Part shown: positions 9,496 to 18,999 of the stretch, piece after piece
Position numbering within the stretch: the stretch's first letter is position 1
How the letters are laid out: each line of letters opens with the position of its first letter
NCBI GenBank assembly: GCA_003133225.1
Contig: PKWL01000141.1
Location: 31,472-95,471 of the forward strand
Direction: 5' to 3'
Length of the DNA: 64,000 nucleotides
Source of the DNA: Janthinobacterium sp.
Lineage (GTDB): Bacteria > Pseudomonadota > Gammaproteobacteria > Burkholderiales > Burkholderiaceae_D
Made by a program: the position numbers and the translations under genes
The notes under the pieces: generated by a model
The model's database searches: none
Seen by the model: only the letters and a program-made list of their open reading frames with translations
What the model was told of the DNA's origin: nothing

Positions 9496-10365
9496 CTACA
9501 CGTCGATTTCACCCTCGAACACGGTCACGGCCGGCCCCGTCAAAAATACGGCTTGACCGTCGCCGGCCCATGCGACGGATAATTCGCCGCCGCGCGCCGT
9601 CACTTTGACGGGCGAATCAAGCACGCCACGGCGGATCCCGGCCACGACGGCAGCGCAGGCGCCGGTGCCGCAAGACAGCGTTTCGCCCGTGCCCCGTTCG
9701 TACACCCGCAATTTGACATGGTGCCGGGTCAGCACTTGCATGAAGCCGGCATTGACCCGTTTGGGAAAGCGTGGATGGTGCTCGATGAGCGCGCCGGTGG
9801 CCGCCACGGGGGCCAGGTCGATGTCGGTGACGATCTGCACCGCGTGCGGATTACCCATCGAAACAACAGAAATGAGCGGCTTCGGCTTGGCTCCGGCCAT
9901 CTCCATCTCCAACTCAAGCGGCCAGAGCGTATCAACACCCTCCGTCTGGCCTTCCAGGTCGCGGCTATCGAACGGCACTGCGGACGCTTGCAACACTGGC
10001 GCGCCCATATTGACCGTGATCGCGCCGTCAGGCTCGAGCTGCGGCGCGATGATGCCGGCCATCGTTTCAACCTTGATCCTGCTTTGCCGCGTCAAGCCTT
10101 TTTCCGTCACGAACTTAACAAAGGCGCGGGCCCCATTGCCGCACTGCTCGACTTCGCCGCCATCGGCGTTATAGATCCGGTAGCGGAAATCGCAGCCCGG
10201 CATCGTTGACTTTTCCACGACTAGCATTTGATCGGCACCGATGCCGACATGGCGCTCTGCCAACTGGCGCCATTGGGCGGGTCCGAAATCGATCACTTGA
10301 TTGATGGCGTCGATGACGATAAAGTCATTGCCCGCGCCATGCATTTTGGTAAATTTCAGTTTCAT
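9496..10365 (-). CDS. dapF: Diaminopimelate epimerase
   Basis: Converts LL- to meso-diaminopimelate for lysine and peptidoglycan synthesis. The 289-residue protein carries both catalytic thiols in family context: Cys75 in [10 protein letters not shown] and Cys232 in [10 protein letters not shown]. The N-terminus [19 protein letters not shown] is diagnostic and fixes the start at 10365; a longer frame to 10392 lacks a ribosome site. In many Proteobacteria dapF precedes the DUF484 gene and xerC. Here it is on the opposite strand and separated from them by about 5 kb carrying two porins, which suggests a local rearrangement. Confidence 0.97.
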   Translation of the reverse strand: MKLKFTKMHGAGNDFIVIDAINQVIDFGPAQWRQLAERHVGIGADQMLVVEKSTMPGCDFRYRIYNADGGEVEQCGNGARAFVKFVTEKGLTRQSRIKVETMAGIIAPQLEPDGAITVNMGAPVLQASAVPFDSRDLEGQTEGVDTLWPLELEMEMAGAKPKPLISVVSMGNPHAVQIVTDIDLAPVAATGALIEHHPRFPKRVNAGFMQVLTRHHVKLRVYERGTGETLSCGTGACAAVVAGIRRGVLDSPVKVTARGGELSVAWAGDGQAVFLTGPAVTVFEGEIDV

Positions 10366-10618
10366 CAGGTCGGGCCTTCGGGATTTTTCCATTCGCTATT
10401 TCGGGCAAGGAGCATCGTCCTGACCTACTCGGATACGGTCCCGACTTTTAGGAGGTTCGAGCACTTTTTCAACGCCGCCTCGTCATGGTAACCGTTTACC
10501 GGACATTTGGCTCGACTGGCTGGCCCGACAGGCTGGGCAGGATAGGCCCTATTTTCACCACCTTCGCCGGAGGAGTTGCCCGCAGCCTAGGCGCCGCCGA
10601 TGCCCGTTGAAGACCTAT

Positions 10619-11767
10619 TTAGAAGGTATGGTCAAGGCCCAAAGTAAATCCAGTGGCCAGGGTTTTATTGGCAGCCCCGTTTTGAAATTGAGTCACGTCA
10701 CCGCCCCATTTATTGAAATCGATCTCCGCAAAGGCTAGCGTGCGCTTCGAGAATTTGTATTCCGCAAAACTGATCATGCGGGCCAAATTGGCGTCCGGCT
10801 TGAAGGCGTCGGTCCATGCGCGATTGACGTGGTAGTAACCGAGCGTCAAGGCCAGCGCCGGCGTCGCGGCATAGGTTGCGCCGAAAGAGTAGATGCCCGT
10901 CTTTATGCGTATCGATGGCGTTCGCTGCGCCGTATTGCTGCCGTAATTGGCGGCAAATTGCCAGCTGGTCAAAGCGTAGCGGCCACCCAAGGTATACGCT
11001 TCCAGCTTGAGCGTCACGTTGTCGTTGTTCATGTTTTGATAGGCAGCTGCCAGTAACATGGGCCCTTGGCTATATTTTAATGCAGCTTCTGCGCTCGATC
11101 CGGAGGCGAATGAGCCGACGACCCCTGCGGACGAATAGAGCAAGGTGCTGGTGACAGGACCGGATTGGGCGATGTACTTGATGGCATTGTCTTGGCGCAT
11201 CATCGAGTCGTTGCCGGGATTGCCAGTGCCATAAAAGGTGGCGGCCGAGGCGACCAGCCCGCTCGAATTGAGCGCCGTGTACTGCAGATTCGGGTTGAAC
11301 GAGGAAAAGCGCCCGCCCACGGCATCGATGTCGTCGATAATATCGCGTAACACGCTTTGTTGCCGTCCCACCAATAACTGACCGAATGGGCCGGCTAGTC
11401 CGACGAAAGACTGCCGTTCAAATACCTTGTTGGCGAGCGCCGCCGCCGTGTCCTTGGCGGCTCCCAAATTCGGATCGATGCTGCCCGTATTTGCATACAG
11501 CTCGGTTTCCAAAGCGAAAACGGCTTTGTAGCCATCGCCCAATACTTCATTTCCGGCCACGCCAAAACGCCCTGACCTATCGACGCCGCTGGCAAGACTC
11601 GCCGTCTGGCCCGGAGTTGGCGAAGGCGAGGATGTCGCTGACAAGCCAAGCCCGGATGCATAGCGGGCCCCCGCGTCAATGGTGCCGTAGACGGTGACGA
11701 TGGGTTCGGCGTGCGCGGTGGCGCCAGTCAATATAGCGAGCAGGGCAGTTAAATGTTTTGTTCTCAT
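10619..11767 (-). CDS. Gram-negative porin (Burkholderia type)
   Basis: A 382-residue outer-membrane general-diffusion porin. It has a signal peptide of about 20 residues cleaved after AHA, and the mature protein opens with the family motif VTVYGTIDAG. Alternating beta-strand segments run throughout, with the RSGRFGVAGNEVLGDGYKAV and FERQSFVGLAGPFGQLLVGR blocks typical of the family, and the last residue is Phe (GLDHTF), the outer-membrane assembly signal. A GGGAGGGGA ribosome site precedes the ATG. A perfect 22-bp palindrome about 107-128 bases upstream may be an operator. It is a distant paralogue of the porin at 12259-13575. Confidence 0.95.
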   Translation of the reverse strand: MRTKHLTALLAILTGATAHAEPIVTVYGTIDAGARYASGLGLSATSSPSPTPGQTASLASGVDRSGRFGVAGNEVLGDGYKAVFALETELYANTGSIDPNLGAAKDTAAALANKVFERQSFVGLAGPFGQLLVGRQQSVLRDIIDDIDAVGGRFSSFNPNLQYTALNSSGLVASAATFYGTGNPGNDSMMRQDNAIKYIAQSGPVTSTLLYSSAGVVGSFASGSSAEAALKYSQGPMLLAAAYQNMNNDNVTLKLEAYTLGGRYALTSWQFAANYGSNTAQRTPSIRIKTGIYSFGATYAATPALALTLGYYHVNRAWTDAFKPDANLARMISFAEYKFSKRTLAFAEIDFNKWGGDVTQFQNGAANKTLATGFTLGLDHTF

Positions 11768-11873
11768 TCCCCTCCCAAATATCGAAAACGCGATGCCTGC
11801 GGCCCAACCTAAAATTACTTGATGCCGAGAAAATGGAGATTAACATTGCCCTTAGACTACTTAGAACAATTTA

Positions 11874-11895
11874 TTTCGCATATACATATGCGAAA
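11874..11895. promoter_or_regulatory. Perfect 22-bp palindrome, operator-like
   Basis: Arms TTTCGCATAT and ATATGCGAAA surround a two-base spacer. It lies 107-128 bases upstream of the porin start at 11767, in non-coding DNA. The symmetry and size suit a dimeric regulator site, but no regulator is encoded nearby and I cannot name the protein. Confidence 0.45.
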
Positions 11896-12224
11896 CCTAA
11901 AAAGCGGATGCGGGGACAAAGCATGTGCCTATCGATGAGGTCGCTAGCTTGGACGAATCGACAGATCGATGAACGGCAGCATCTCCAGAAGCGCTACGGT
12001 CCAACAAGTCAATGCGAAGATGGCCGCGAGGCCCATGAAACGGGGGGATGGCGAAACCAGTAGGGTGGAGAGGGAGAAACCGATCCGGTGGCGAGCTTGT
12101 GCGCACGGGCCGACCATGATCGCTGCAGTGGCAAGAAAATATCTGTGCGGGGAGACGCAAAACCATCATCCCGCCCGCACAGTGACGCAAAAGCCGCTAC
12201 TTCACGGCAATTACCGCCCGCATT

Positions 12225-12253
12225 AAAAAAAACCGATCAGCACAGGGCTGATG
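12225..12253 (-). terminator. Rho-independent terminator of the 12259-13575 porin
   Basis: Read on the minus strand, a 6-bp stem ATCAGC/GCTGAT with a five-base loop is followed by CGG and a run of eight T, just after the porin stop codon. Confidence 0.85.
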
Positions 12254-12258
12254 GCAAA

Positions 12259-13575
12259 TTAAAACGAGTGCTTGATGCCTGTACCGAAAAACCCATTATT
12301 GTCATGCAGGAATCCGGCAGCCATACCACCATCCACCTTGTTGTACATGTAGCCGGCATACACATCTGTCCGCTTGGACAGTTTGTATTTACCCATCACG
12401 GAATAGAACTTGCTCGAGCCGCTGCAAGTGCTTGCCGTGGCGTTCGGGCAGGTGTCGACGCCGGTCGTATAGTCGTTCTGTTTCACATCGTAAAAGGCGA
12501 ATGTGCCGCTAAACGCAGGCGTCACATCGAAAGTTAGACCCGCGAAATAGACATTCAAGGTCTTTTGTGTGGCGAACGCATTTACGTTGACGGCCGAGAC
12601 GTTGTAACCCAACACGTTGCCGATTCCCAAATCGTTGCTAGGATTGGACGGGTTGTTAACTTCAATCCGTTCGTAACCACCACGCAACCTCAACTGATTC
12701 ATCTTAAAGCTGGCCGCCAGCATATAGGCTTTGGTGTCGGCCACACTGATGGCTACCTCGCCAGGAATGGCGGAATTGGTAGCAGAAATACCGTCCTTAA
12801 CAGACGAATAGGTTCCCTGAATACCAAACGGGCCATTTTCGTAGCCGAGGTTCAACTGAACTTCGGACTGCGCATCGGTTGCACCAGCTTGGCCGCCCAA
12901 CTTGTACAAGGCGCCGAAATTGATGCCATTGGATGCGAATTTGTACTTGAGGCTGTTGTCGATGCGGAAGTCTTCCGTGAATCCGCCACCAGCGTAGGAA
13001 CCGGAATAGCCGAATGGGGAAAATGTTTGTGATCCTTCCATCGGATCATAAGCGAGCAATGTATCGTAACCCAGGCTGTAGTTACGGCCCGCGGTAAACG
13101 TGCCCAACTCGGACGAGGACAGGCCGACAAAAGCCTGGCGATTGAACAATTGTCCGGCCAGCGAGCTATCCGCATTGACGGTCGTCTGCGGCACGGCGAC
13201 GCCGGCTGCATTCTTGGTCGGATTGTTGGCGAGCGACGCTGGACCATTGGCGATCACGCCGTTGGGCGAGTTGAAACCGGTTTCCAGGGTGAATATCGCC
13301 TTCAGGCCGGAGCCGAGATCTTCCGATCCTTTAAAGCCGATGCGGGAAGGGGATTCGCCGCCATTGAACATGCCGGTGTCGGCCTTGTCGCCGAATTTGG
13401 TGGCAACGGGGTTCATGTTAATCGGGAAGTTGGAGTCTTCACTCAGCGAATGTTGCGAGTGGCCAACACCAATATCCATGGTGCCGTAAATCTCGACCGA
13501 AGAACCAGCCGATTGTGCAAATGCGCCTCTGACGATGAGCAACATGCCGAGAGCGATGAGTTTCTTATTATTCAA
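12259..13575 (-). CDS. Gram-negative porin (Burkholderia type)
   Basis: A 438-residue trimeric-type porin. It has a signal peptide ending AFA and a mature start with VEIYGTMDIGVG. Blocks RIGFKGSEDLGSGLKAIFTLE and LFNRQAFVGLSSSELGTFTAGR are family hallmarks, and the C-terminus GIKHSF ends in Phe. The start codon is TTG at 13575, with a TAGGAGT ribosome site six bases upstream and no ATG in a better position. A strong terminator follows at 12225-12253, so it is probably monocistronic. Substrate selectivity is not predictable by eye. Confidence 0.95.
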   Translation of the reverse strand: MNNKKLIALGMLLIVRGAFAQSAGSSVEIYGTMDIGVGHSQHSLSEDSNFPINMNPVATKFGDKADTGMFNGGESPSRIGFKGSEDLGSGLKAIFTLETGFNSPNGVIANGPASLANNPTKNAAGVAVPQTTVNADSSLAGQLFNRQAFVGLSSSELGTFTAGRNYSLGYDTLLAYDPMEGSQTFSPFGYSGSYAGGGFTEDFRIDNSLKYKFASNGINFGALYKLGGQAGATDAQSEVQLNLGYENGPFGIQGTYSSVKDGISATNSAIPGEVAISVADTKAYMLAASFKMNQLRLRGGYERIEVNNPSNPSNDLGIGNVLGYNVSAVNVNAFATQKTLNVYFAGLTFDVTPAFSGTFAFYDVKQNDYTTGVDTCPNATASTCSGSSKFYSVMGKYKLSKRTDVYAGYMYNKVDGGMAAGFLHDNNGFFGTGIKHSF

Positions 13576-15350
13576 TTGGTACTCCTAAACGTTATGAAAA
13601 TTCTTAAATGCGAATTGCAAATCAATACTGTTTGCATTCGGTGCATTGCTTCCATGGGTGCGTCAGGTTCATTTTCCCATTCGCAGGATTCTGGCCTTAT
13701 ACATTACCAGCTTACATGACACCCTATGGCAGAACGGTGAAGTCTAACGTGAAATTATGTCAATAATGTGACATTGGCGTTGTAGACTTACAACAAACGA
13801 AAGCATTTACACAAGTCCCCATGCATTCTCGCCACGGCCCAAATATTCTAAATGCGGGTGCGGCTTCAAGCCCGTCAAATAGTATTCGACTACCATCGGC
13901 GCCGGCGCCCCCCCCGCCATCGCACTGGAAAGGGCTGTTCAGCTCGCCGCTGCCAAGAGCGCTATTTACCAGCGCTACCAGAGCCAAAAACGCCAGCGTA
14001 ATTGCTGTCGTTTCGTTCGGGCAGATTCGCGTCATTACATGAAACCGTCGGATGAGACTCATTACACAGTTTCGCCCTTCATAACGACGCCAATGGCCCC
14101 TGAATCCGCCCAGGCGCCCCGGCGCGAGAGGACAGCGGGCGACCAAAGGCGGGCTGCGCCACCGGGCCAGAATTGGCCGAAGGCCACAGAGAGGCCGTAA
14201 AACACAGGCGGCCGGGATCATTTATTGGCCAGCCGCAATATTTTTTGCTGCACCGGCACACAATACTCTTTGAGAAGTGAGCGGCGGCGGCTGCGACCAA
14301 ATCAGAAAAATTTTGCTGCGCTGCGTTACAAGCTACAACAGCTGGCCCGTTATCGATTTTGATTAAACCTCAGCAGCATGGGGGAGCAAACTGCGGCTGG
14401 TGGCGCTTCCTCCGTATCTCACCGGTCCCGAATATTTTCACGCCTTGAGAAGGCAAGTCTTTGGCCCCATCCGGATCCGGGCATACGTGCACGCCGCTCG
14501 TCGCTTTGCCAACTCCTGGCGCGCGCCAAGGATTGGATTGGGGCTCGAAAAAAATCATCGGCACGGCCGACGATAATAAGCCGTGGTCACGGCCGGCAAG
14601 AAGTATTCAGTCGTTTGAAAGGTAATTTGCAATTGGAGAGTCATTAACTCTAGCGCCGGCTGGAAAATAAATGGCGCCCGGCTACCGGCACCGCAAATTG
14701 CCACGCAACCGGATATAGCGCGCCGCGGAAAAAATAGCCAAGCTAAACTGGATCTTCGCCTCGGCTAGGCAAGGGCTGGCCGCCAGGATTAACCCTAAAC
14801 TTGTTCTTGCGGCCATACCCGCGAATTAGCTTCGATTGCGCTGCTTTATCATTAACTGAAACACTCAAGCCGCCAAGAGGATGGGATGGCCCGTCTTTGC
14901 CTTAGTTGAAACCGCCCGCCTCGCGCCAAAGAGACACGCGCTTGCCCGATAAAGAGCTGGAGCATTGACGCCAGGTTTATATTGAAAATATAAGCCTGGC
15001 CGGACAGCCAAACGAATCGCGCAATCAGAATTTGGCGCGATGACTCTTTTTACGATAACGTTTCAAGCACATCGAAGCAAGTCGAAGCGGCGCCGGCGCG
15101 ATCACAGGGTTACCTGGCAGCAGATGGGACAGGCGCGGCGAAGCACCAAGCTGAACCTTATTGACGGGTGCACAACGTGGATCTGTTGGGAAAACGTTGT
15201 TGCGGGCGGCGTGGCCCTGATCCCGTGCTTGTTTTTTATTTCGGCCCCACAAATTGGCCCCGTTTGCGACGAAGCGGGCCCCCGTGTCGGTTAGAATTAG
15301 GGCTGCCGCGCGTGGCGCGACTTTCCTGTTCATTTTACCGACCTAAATCA
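13576..15350. other. 1.8-kb gene-poor region
   Basis: No reading frame here has recognisable family features. The longest, 13760-14221 on the minus strand (153 codons), has one hydrophobic stretch but no ribosome site I trust. The only striking structure is a strong hairpin at 14970-15000. The region sits between dapF with its porins and the DUF484-xerC pair, where a rearrangement has apparently occurred, so it may be decayed DNA. Confidence 0.45.
14970..15000. other. Strong 14-bp hairpin of unknown role
   Basis: Arms GCCAGGTTTATATT and AATATAAGCCTGGC pair over 14 positions with one G-U, around a GAA loop. No T-run follows on either strand, so it is not a standard terminator. It lies about 350 bases upstream of the DUF484 gene. 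Confidence 0.4.
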
Positions 15351-16022
15351 ATGATCGACCCACTAGACTCCACCACCGTCGCCCAATATCTGACAGAACA
15401 CCCGCGTTTTTTCGAAGAACATGCGGGATGGCTGGGCGAGATCAAGCTAGCTAGCCCCCTGACCGGGCGCGCCGTCTCTTTGCAGGAGCGGCAAATGGAA
15501 GTGATGCGCGAGAAATACAAGGCTCTGGAATTGCGCATGGACGATTTGATCCACCTGGCGCAAGACAACGCTGCGATTGCCGCTAAGTTCCACGGCTGGA
15601 CGCAGTCGCTGTTGCATGTGCGCAACGATGCCGACCGGCCCGACGTCCTGCTCAAGGGCTTGAAATCGGCCTTCAACGTGCCGCAGGCGACTCTGCGTTT
15701 GTGGAATCTTGCACCGGAATATGGGGACGCCTGGTTCATGCGCGAAGTATCCGATGATGCCAGGATATTTGCCAACAGCTTGATCGCCCCTTATTGTGGC
15801 TGCAACCATGACTTTGAGGCGGTGCGCTGGCTCGACGCCGCCGATGCCATTCGCTCGACCGTCATCCTGCCTTTGCGCGTGGTCGGCACGGATGGCGCCG
15901 CCTTTGGTTTGCTCATTCTCGGCTCGCCTGATCCCGAACGCTTTTCGGCCGCCATGGGCACGGACTTCCTGATCCATATTGGCGAGACGGCCAGCGCCGC
16001 CTTGAGCGCTTTGCAAGGGTAA
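15351..16022 (+). CDS. DUF484 family protein
   Basis: A 223-residue cytosolic protein of the DUF484 family, which has a GAF-like fold and is nearly always encoded just upstream of xerC. The N-terminal motif VAQYLTEHPRFFEEHAGWL is the family signature, followed by SLQERQMEVMREKYKALE, a coiled helix, and a C-terminal GAF-like half (STVILPLRVV, FGLLILGSPDPERFS). I start at ATG 15351, where the family begins; the open frame continues upstream without similarity. The biochemical role of DUF484 is unknown. xerC follows after nine bases, so the two are cotranscribed. Confidence 0.93.
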   Translation: MIDPLDSTTVAQYLTEHPRFFEEHAGWLGEIKLASPLTGRAVSLQERQMEVMREKYKALELRMDDLIHLAQDNAAIAAKFHGWTQSLLHVRNDADRPDVLLKGLKSAFNVPQATLRLWNLAPEYGDAWFMREVSDDARIFANSLIAPYCGCNHDFEAVRWLDAADAIRSTVILPLRVVGTDGAAFGLLILGSPDPERFSAAMGTDFLIHIGETASAALSALQG

Positions 16023-16031
16023 GCGGCGAGC

Positions 16032-16979
16032 ATGAGCGGCGCCTCCGGCAATGCGGCATGGCTCGCCAAGTATTTGGCCCATTTGACGAGCGAACGCAAT
16101 CTGTCGGGCCATACCGTTGCCGCCTACGGGCGCGACTTGCGCCAACTGGCCGTTGTGAGCGGTGGCCTGGAATGGCGCGCCGTCACCGATGTCGAGATCC
16201 GGCGCTATGCCGCCAGACTGCACGGCAACGGGCAAAATCCGCGCTCCATTGCGCGCAAGTTGTCGGCCTGGCGCGGCTTTTTCGACTGGCTCAGCCGTCA
16301 AACGACGCTGCCGTGCAACCCGGCGCTTGGCGTGCACGCGCCCAAACGGAGCAAACCACTGCCCAAGGCGCTGTCGGTGGACGATGCGGTCAATCTCGTC
16401 GCCACCCCGTCGCACGGCGCAAGGCAGCCGTCGCCGTTCGACCTGTGCAACCGCGCCATGTTCGAATTGCTGTATTCAAGCGGGTTGCGGGTAGCCGAAC
16501 TGGCCGGGCTCGACTTGCACTACCAAAAGGCGCAAGGGGCCGCCACGGCGTCACTGGGCTGGATCGACTTTGACGGTCACGAAGTGACCGTCACCGGCAA
16601 GGGCGAGAAAATGCGCAAGGTGCCTGTGGGCAAGGCGGCCATGGCGGCGCTCGCGGCCTGGGTCGCCGTGCGTGGCGGGCCCAAAGATGGCGGCCCGGCC
16701 CTGTTTCTGAGCAGCCGCGGCACGCGCATTTCGCCCCGCGTCGTGCAACTGCGGTTGAAGGCGCACGCACAGGCCGTCGGCATCCCCGCCAACGTCCACC
16801 CGCACATGCTGCGCCACTCCTTTGCCTCGCACCTCTTGCAATCGTCCGGCGACTTGCGCGCCGTCCAGGAAATGCTCGGCCACTCCAGTATTACCTCAAC
16901 CCAAGTCTACACGGCGCTCGACTTCCAGCATCTGGCGCTGGTCTATGATCGGTCCCATCCGCGCGCCAAAATCAAGTAA
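16032..16979 (+). CDS. xerC: Tyrosine recombinase XerC
   Basis: Site-specific recombinase that, with XerD, resolves chromosome dimers at dif. The 315-residue protein has an N-terminal SAM-like DNA-binding domain (about 8-95) and a C-terminal catalytic domain with the full set: Arg153 in SSGLRVAEL, the Lys of GKGEKMRK (about 190), His258 and Arg261 in HMLRHSFASH, His284 in LGHSSI and nucleophile Tyr293 in TQVYTALD. A small insertion (HYQKAQGAATASLGW, about 163-177) lies between the Arg and Lys motifs. It follows the DUF484 gene in an operon-like pair. dapF, often part of the same cluster, is elsewhere in the window. Confidence 0.96.
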   Translation: MSGASGNAAWLAKYLAHLTSERNLSGHTVAAYGRDLRQLAVVSGGLEWRAVTDVEIRRYAARLHGNGQNPRSIARKLSAWRGFFDWLSRQTTLPCNPALGVHAPKRSKPLPKALSVDDAVNLVATPSHGARQPSPFDLCNRAMFELLYSSGLRVAELAGLDLHYQKAQGAATASLGWIDFDGHEVTVTGKGEKMRKVPVGKAAMAALAAWVAVRGGPKDGGPALFLSSRGTRISPRVVQLRLKAHAQAVGIPANVHPHMLRHSFASHLLQSSGDLRAVQEMLGHSSITSTQVYTALDFQHLALVYDRSHPRAKIK

Positions 16980-17034
16980 AGATCAATTAAATGCTGAGTT
17001 AAAGCATGACATACATCAAGCGCAACAGCCGTAT

Positions 17035-17064
17035 TTGCAAGCGAACAGAAAATTGCGGCATAAT
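17035..17064 (+). promoter_or_regulatory. Candidate sigma-70 promoter of the COG0523 gene
   Basis: TTGCAA at 17035-17040 and CATAAT at 17059-17064 are separated by 18 bases, in the gap between xerC and the COG0523 GTPase gene. The match is reasonable but not exceptional. I saw no clear Zur box. Confidence 0.5.
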
Positions 17065-17130
17065 CGTGCGGGTCCGCACCGCCAGCGGGCAACACTTCAC
17101 CCAATTTACTTAAGGCACGGCAAAGTACTC

Positions 17131-18177
17131 ATGGCACTCATACCAACGACCATTCTGACGGGCTTTCTTGGTGCCGGCAAAACCACCTTGCTAAAACGCA
17201 TTTTGCAGGAAAATCACGGCCTGAAGATCGCCGTGATCGAAAATGAATTCGGCCAGGAAAACATCGACAACGAAATCCTCGTGCAAGATGGCGTCGAACA
17301 AATCGTTGAAATGAACAACGGCTGCATCTGCTGCACCGTGCGGGGCGACCTGATCGTGGCGCTGTGCGATCTGGCGCAAAAGCGCGAGGCCGGCCACCTT
17401 AATTTCGATCGCGTCGTAATCGAGACGACCGGACTGGCCAATCCGGGCCCCGTGGCGCAAACTTTTTTTATCGATGAAGAAGTGGGCATGCATTACATGC
17501 TGGACGCCATCATCACCGTCGTCGACGCCCGCCACGCCATGGCGCAACTCGATGCCCACGAAGAAGCGCAGCGCCAGGTGGGCTTCGCCGACAAAATTCT
17601 GTTGTCGAAAACGGATTTGGTGATGGCGCCCGAGCTCGCCGCCTTGCAAAGGCGCTTGGTGCGCATCAACCCGCGCGCCGCCATCGGCATTGCGCAATTT
17701 GGCCAGACTCCGATAGGCGACGTGCTTGACATCCGCGGCTTCAACTTGAACGAAAAACTCAACTTGGATCCGGATTTCTTAGCCACCGAGACGGCACAGG
17801 TGCACGACCATGAGCAGCCGGAACATGTGCACGATGCCAACTGCGGCCACGCGCACAACCATCACGAAAGCGGCCACAGCGACGACATCGCCGCTTTTGT
17901 TTTTGCCAGCGCGCAGCCTTTCGATAGCGCCAAACTGGACGATTTTTTGGGCGGTCTGGTCCAAGTGTATGGCCCGCGCATGCTGCGCTATAAGGGGGTA
18001 TTGTCGATGCAGGGCGCGCAGCGCAAGGTCGTCTTTCAAGGCGTGCACCAGATAATGGGCAGCGACTTGGGCGCAATTTGGGGCGAAAATGAAATTCGTG
18101 GCAGCAAAATGGTATTTATTGGCAAAAATCTACCAAAAGACATCTTTATTCGCGGACTCGAACAGTGTTTGGTATAA
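17131..18177 (+). CDS. CobW/COG0523 family GTPase (metallochaperone-like)
   Basis: A G3E-family P-loop GTPase of 348 residues, of the kind that delivers metal (often zinc) to client proteins. Visible motifs are Walker A GFLGAGKTT (11-19), the metal-binding CICC (65-68) within NNGCICCTVRGDL, the ETTGLANPGP switch region and SKTD (159-162). A histidine-rich stretch at about 225-249 (HDHEQPEHVHDANCGH and onward) should bind metal. The CobW C-terminal domain runs from about 253. The start at 17131 is set by the family N-terminus and a candidate promoter upstream. It is followed by dksA 300 bases later. The client protein is not known; cobalamin synthesis genes are absent, so CobW itself is unlikely. 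Confidence 0.93.
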   Translation: MALIPTTILTGFLGAGKTTLLKRILQENHGLKIAVIENEFGQENIDNEILVQDGVEQIVEMNNGCICCTVRGDLIVALCDLAQKREAGHLNFDRVVIETTGLANPGPVAQTFFIDEEVGMHYMLDAIITVVDARHAMAQLDAHEEAQRQVGFADKILLSKTDLVMAPELAALQRRLVRINPRAAIGIAQFGQTPIGDVLDIRGFNLNEKLNLDPDFLATETAQVHDHEQPEHVHDANCGHAHNHHESGHSDDIAAFVFASAQPFDSAKLDDFLGGLVQVYGPRMLRYKGVLSMQGAQRKVVFQGVHQIMGSDLGAIWGENEIRGSKMVFIGKNLPKDIFIRGLEQCLV

Positions 18178-18478
18178 ACTATCCGGGTTTATAGCGTGCC
18201 GCTTGCGCGGCCCCCATTGGCGGCAACGGCGCCCGGGGCAACTAGAGCTCTAAACTGGGGCAATGCCCAAGGGCGGCGCAGCATGGTATCGGCATGAAAA
18301 GCAGAGCATGCGGCCAACGGCGGCGAGGCGGTGACTGCCGTCAGAAAAGTGGCTTTCAGAGCAGCAAGATCCGGAAAAAGCGGAAATAGTGCAAAAGCGT
18401 ACACCGGTGCAGTGGTCGGCGCAGTTGTCGATTCAACTGATCAATTTGAAAACTCTGTCGTATCGAAGGTAAGCAGTG

Positions 18479-18928
18479 ATGACCAAAACTAACAAATCAA
18501 CCCCCGCCGTTAGCACGGACCGCATCATCACCGAAGACGAGATTCTTCAGATGAGTGAGAAGGATTACATGAACGCGGCGCAGCTGGCATTTTTCAAGGC
18601 GCGCCTGCAGCAGCTTGAAAAGGACTTACTAAAAAATGCGGGGGAAACCACCGAACACTTGCGCGAAACCGTGCTGGTGCCGGACCCGGCCGACCGCGCG
18701 ACGATCGAAGAGGAACATGCGCTAGAACTGCGCACGCGCGACCGCGAACGCAAATTGCTGAAAAAAGTGCAACAATCGATCGCCTCGATTGACACGGGCG
18801 AGTATGGCTGGTGCGAAGAAACAGGCGAGCCGATCGGCATTCCGCGCCTGATCGCCCGGCCCACGGCCACGCTCTCCTTGGAAGCGCAGCAACGGCGTGA
18901 ACTGAAACAAAAGCTGTACGGCGACTAG
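18479..18928 (+). CDS. dksA: RNA polymerase-binding transcription factor DksA (cysteine-depleted)
   Basis: Binds the RNA polymerase secondary channel and works with ppGpp in the stringent response. The 149-residue protein has the coiled-coil domain with the acidic tip DPADRA (Asp69 and Asp72) and the C-terminal globular domain. The four zinc cysteines of E. coli DksA appear here as Cys112, Thr115, Ser133 and Ala136 (WCEETGEPIGIPRL and TATLSLEAQQRRE), so zinc cannot be bound in the usual way. ATG 18479 is preceded by an adjacent GTG at 18476, and AAGG is six or nine bases upstream, so either could be the start. A strong terminator follows. Confidence 0.95.
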   Translation: MTKTNKSTPAVSTDRIITEDEILQMSEKDYMNAAQLAFFKARLQQLEKDLLKNAGETTEHLRETVLVPDPADRATIEEEHALELRTRDRERKLLKKVQQSIASIDTGEYGWCEETGEPIGIPRLIARPTATLSLEAQQRRELKQKLYGD

Positions 18929-18973
18929 TCGAAGCATAGCCCGCTGCACGGTTGCCGCAAAGGCATAGACGAA

Positions 18974-18999
18974 AGCATGCGCCGCGCATGCTTTTTTTT
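18974..18999 (+). terminator. Rho-independent terminator of dksA
   Basis: A perfect 8-bp stem AGCATGCG/CGCATGCT with loop CCG is followed directly by eight T. It lies 45 bases after the dksA stop codon. Confidence 0.93.

Larger units (their letters stand above)
11768..12258. other. Intergenic region between two porin genes
   Basis: Holds the upstream region of the 10619-11767 porin, with the palindrome at 11874-11895, and the terminator of the 12259-13575 porin at 12225-12253. No recognisable gene or gene remnant lies between them. Confidence 0.5.

Noticed and set aside
13760..14221. 153-codon minus-strand frame with one hydrophobic stretch
   Set aside because: No ribosome site, no family resemblance, and odd composition; reported only as part of the gene-poor region.
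15025..15333. 102-codon minus-strand frame upstream of the DUF484 gene
   Set aside because: No recognisable motif and no ribosome site; overlaps what should be the DUF484 promoter.
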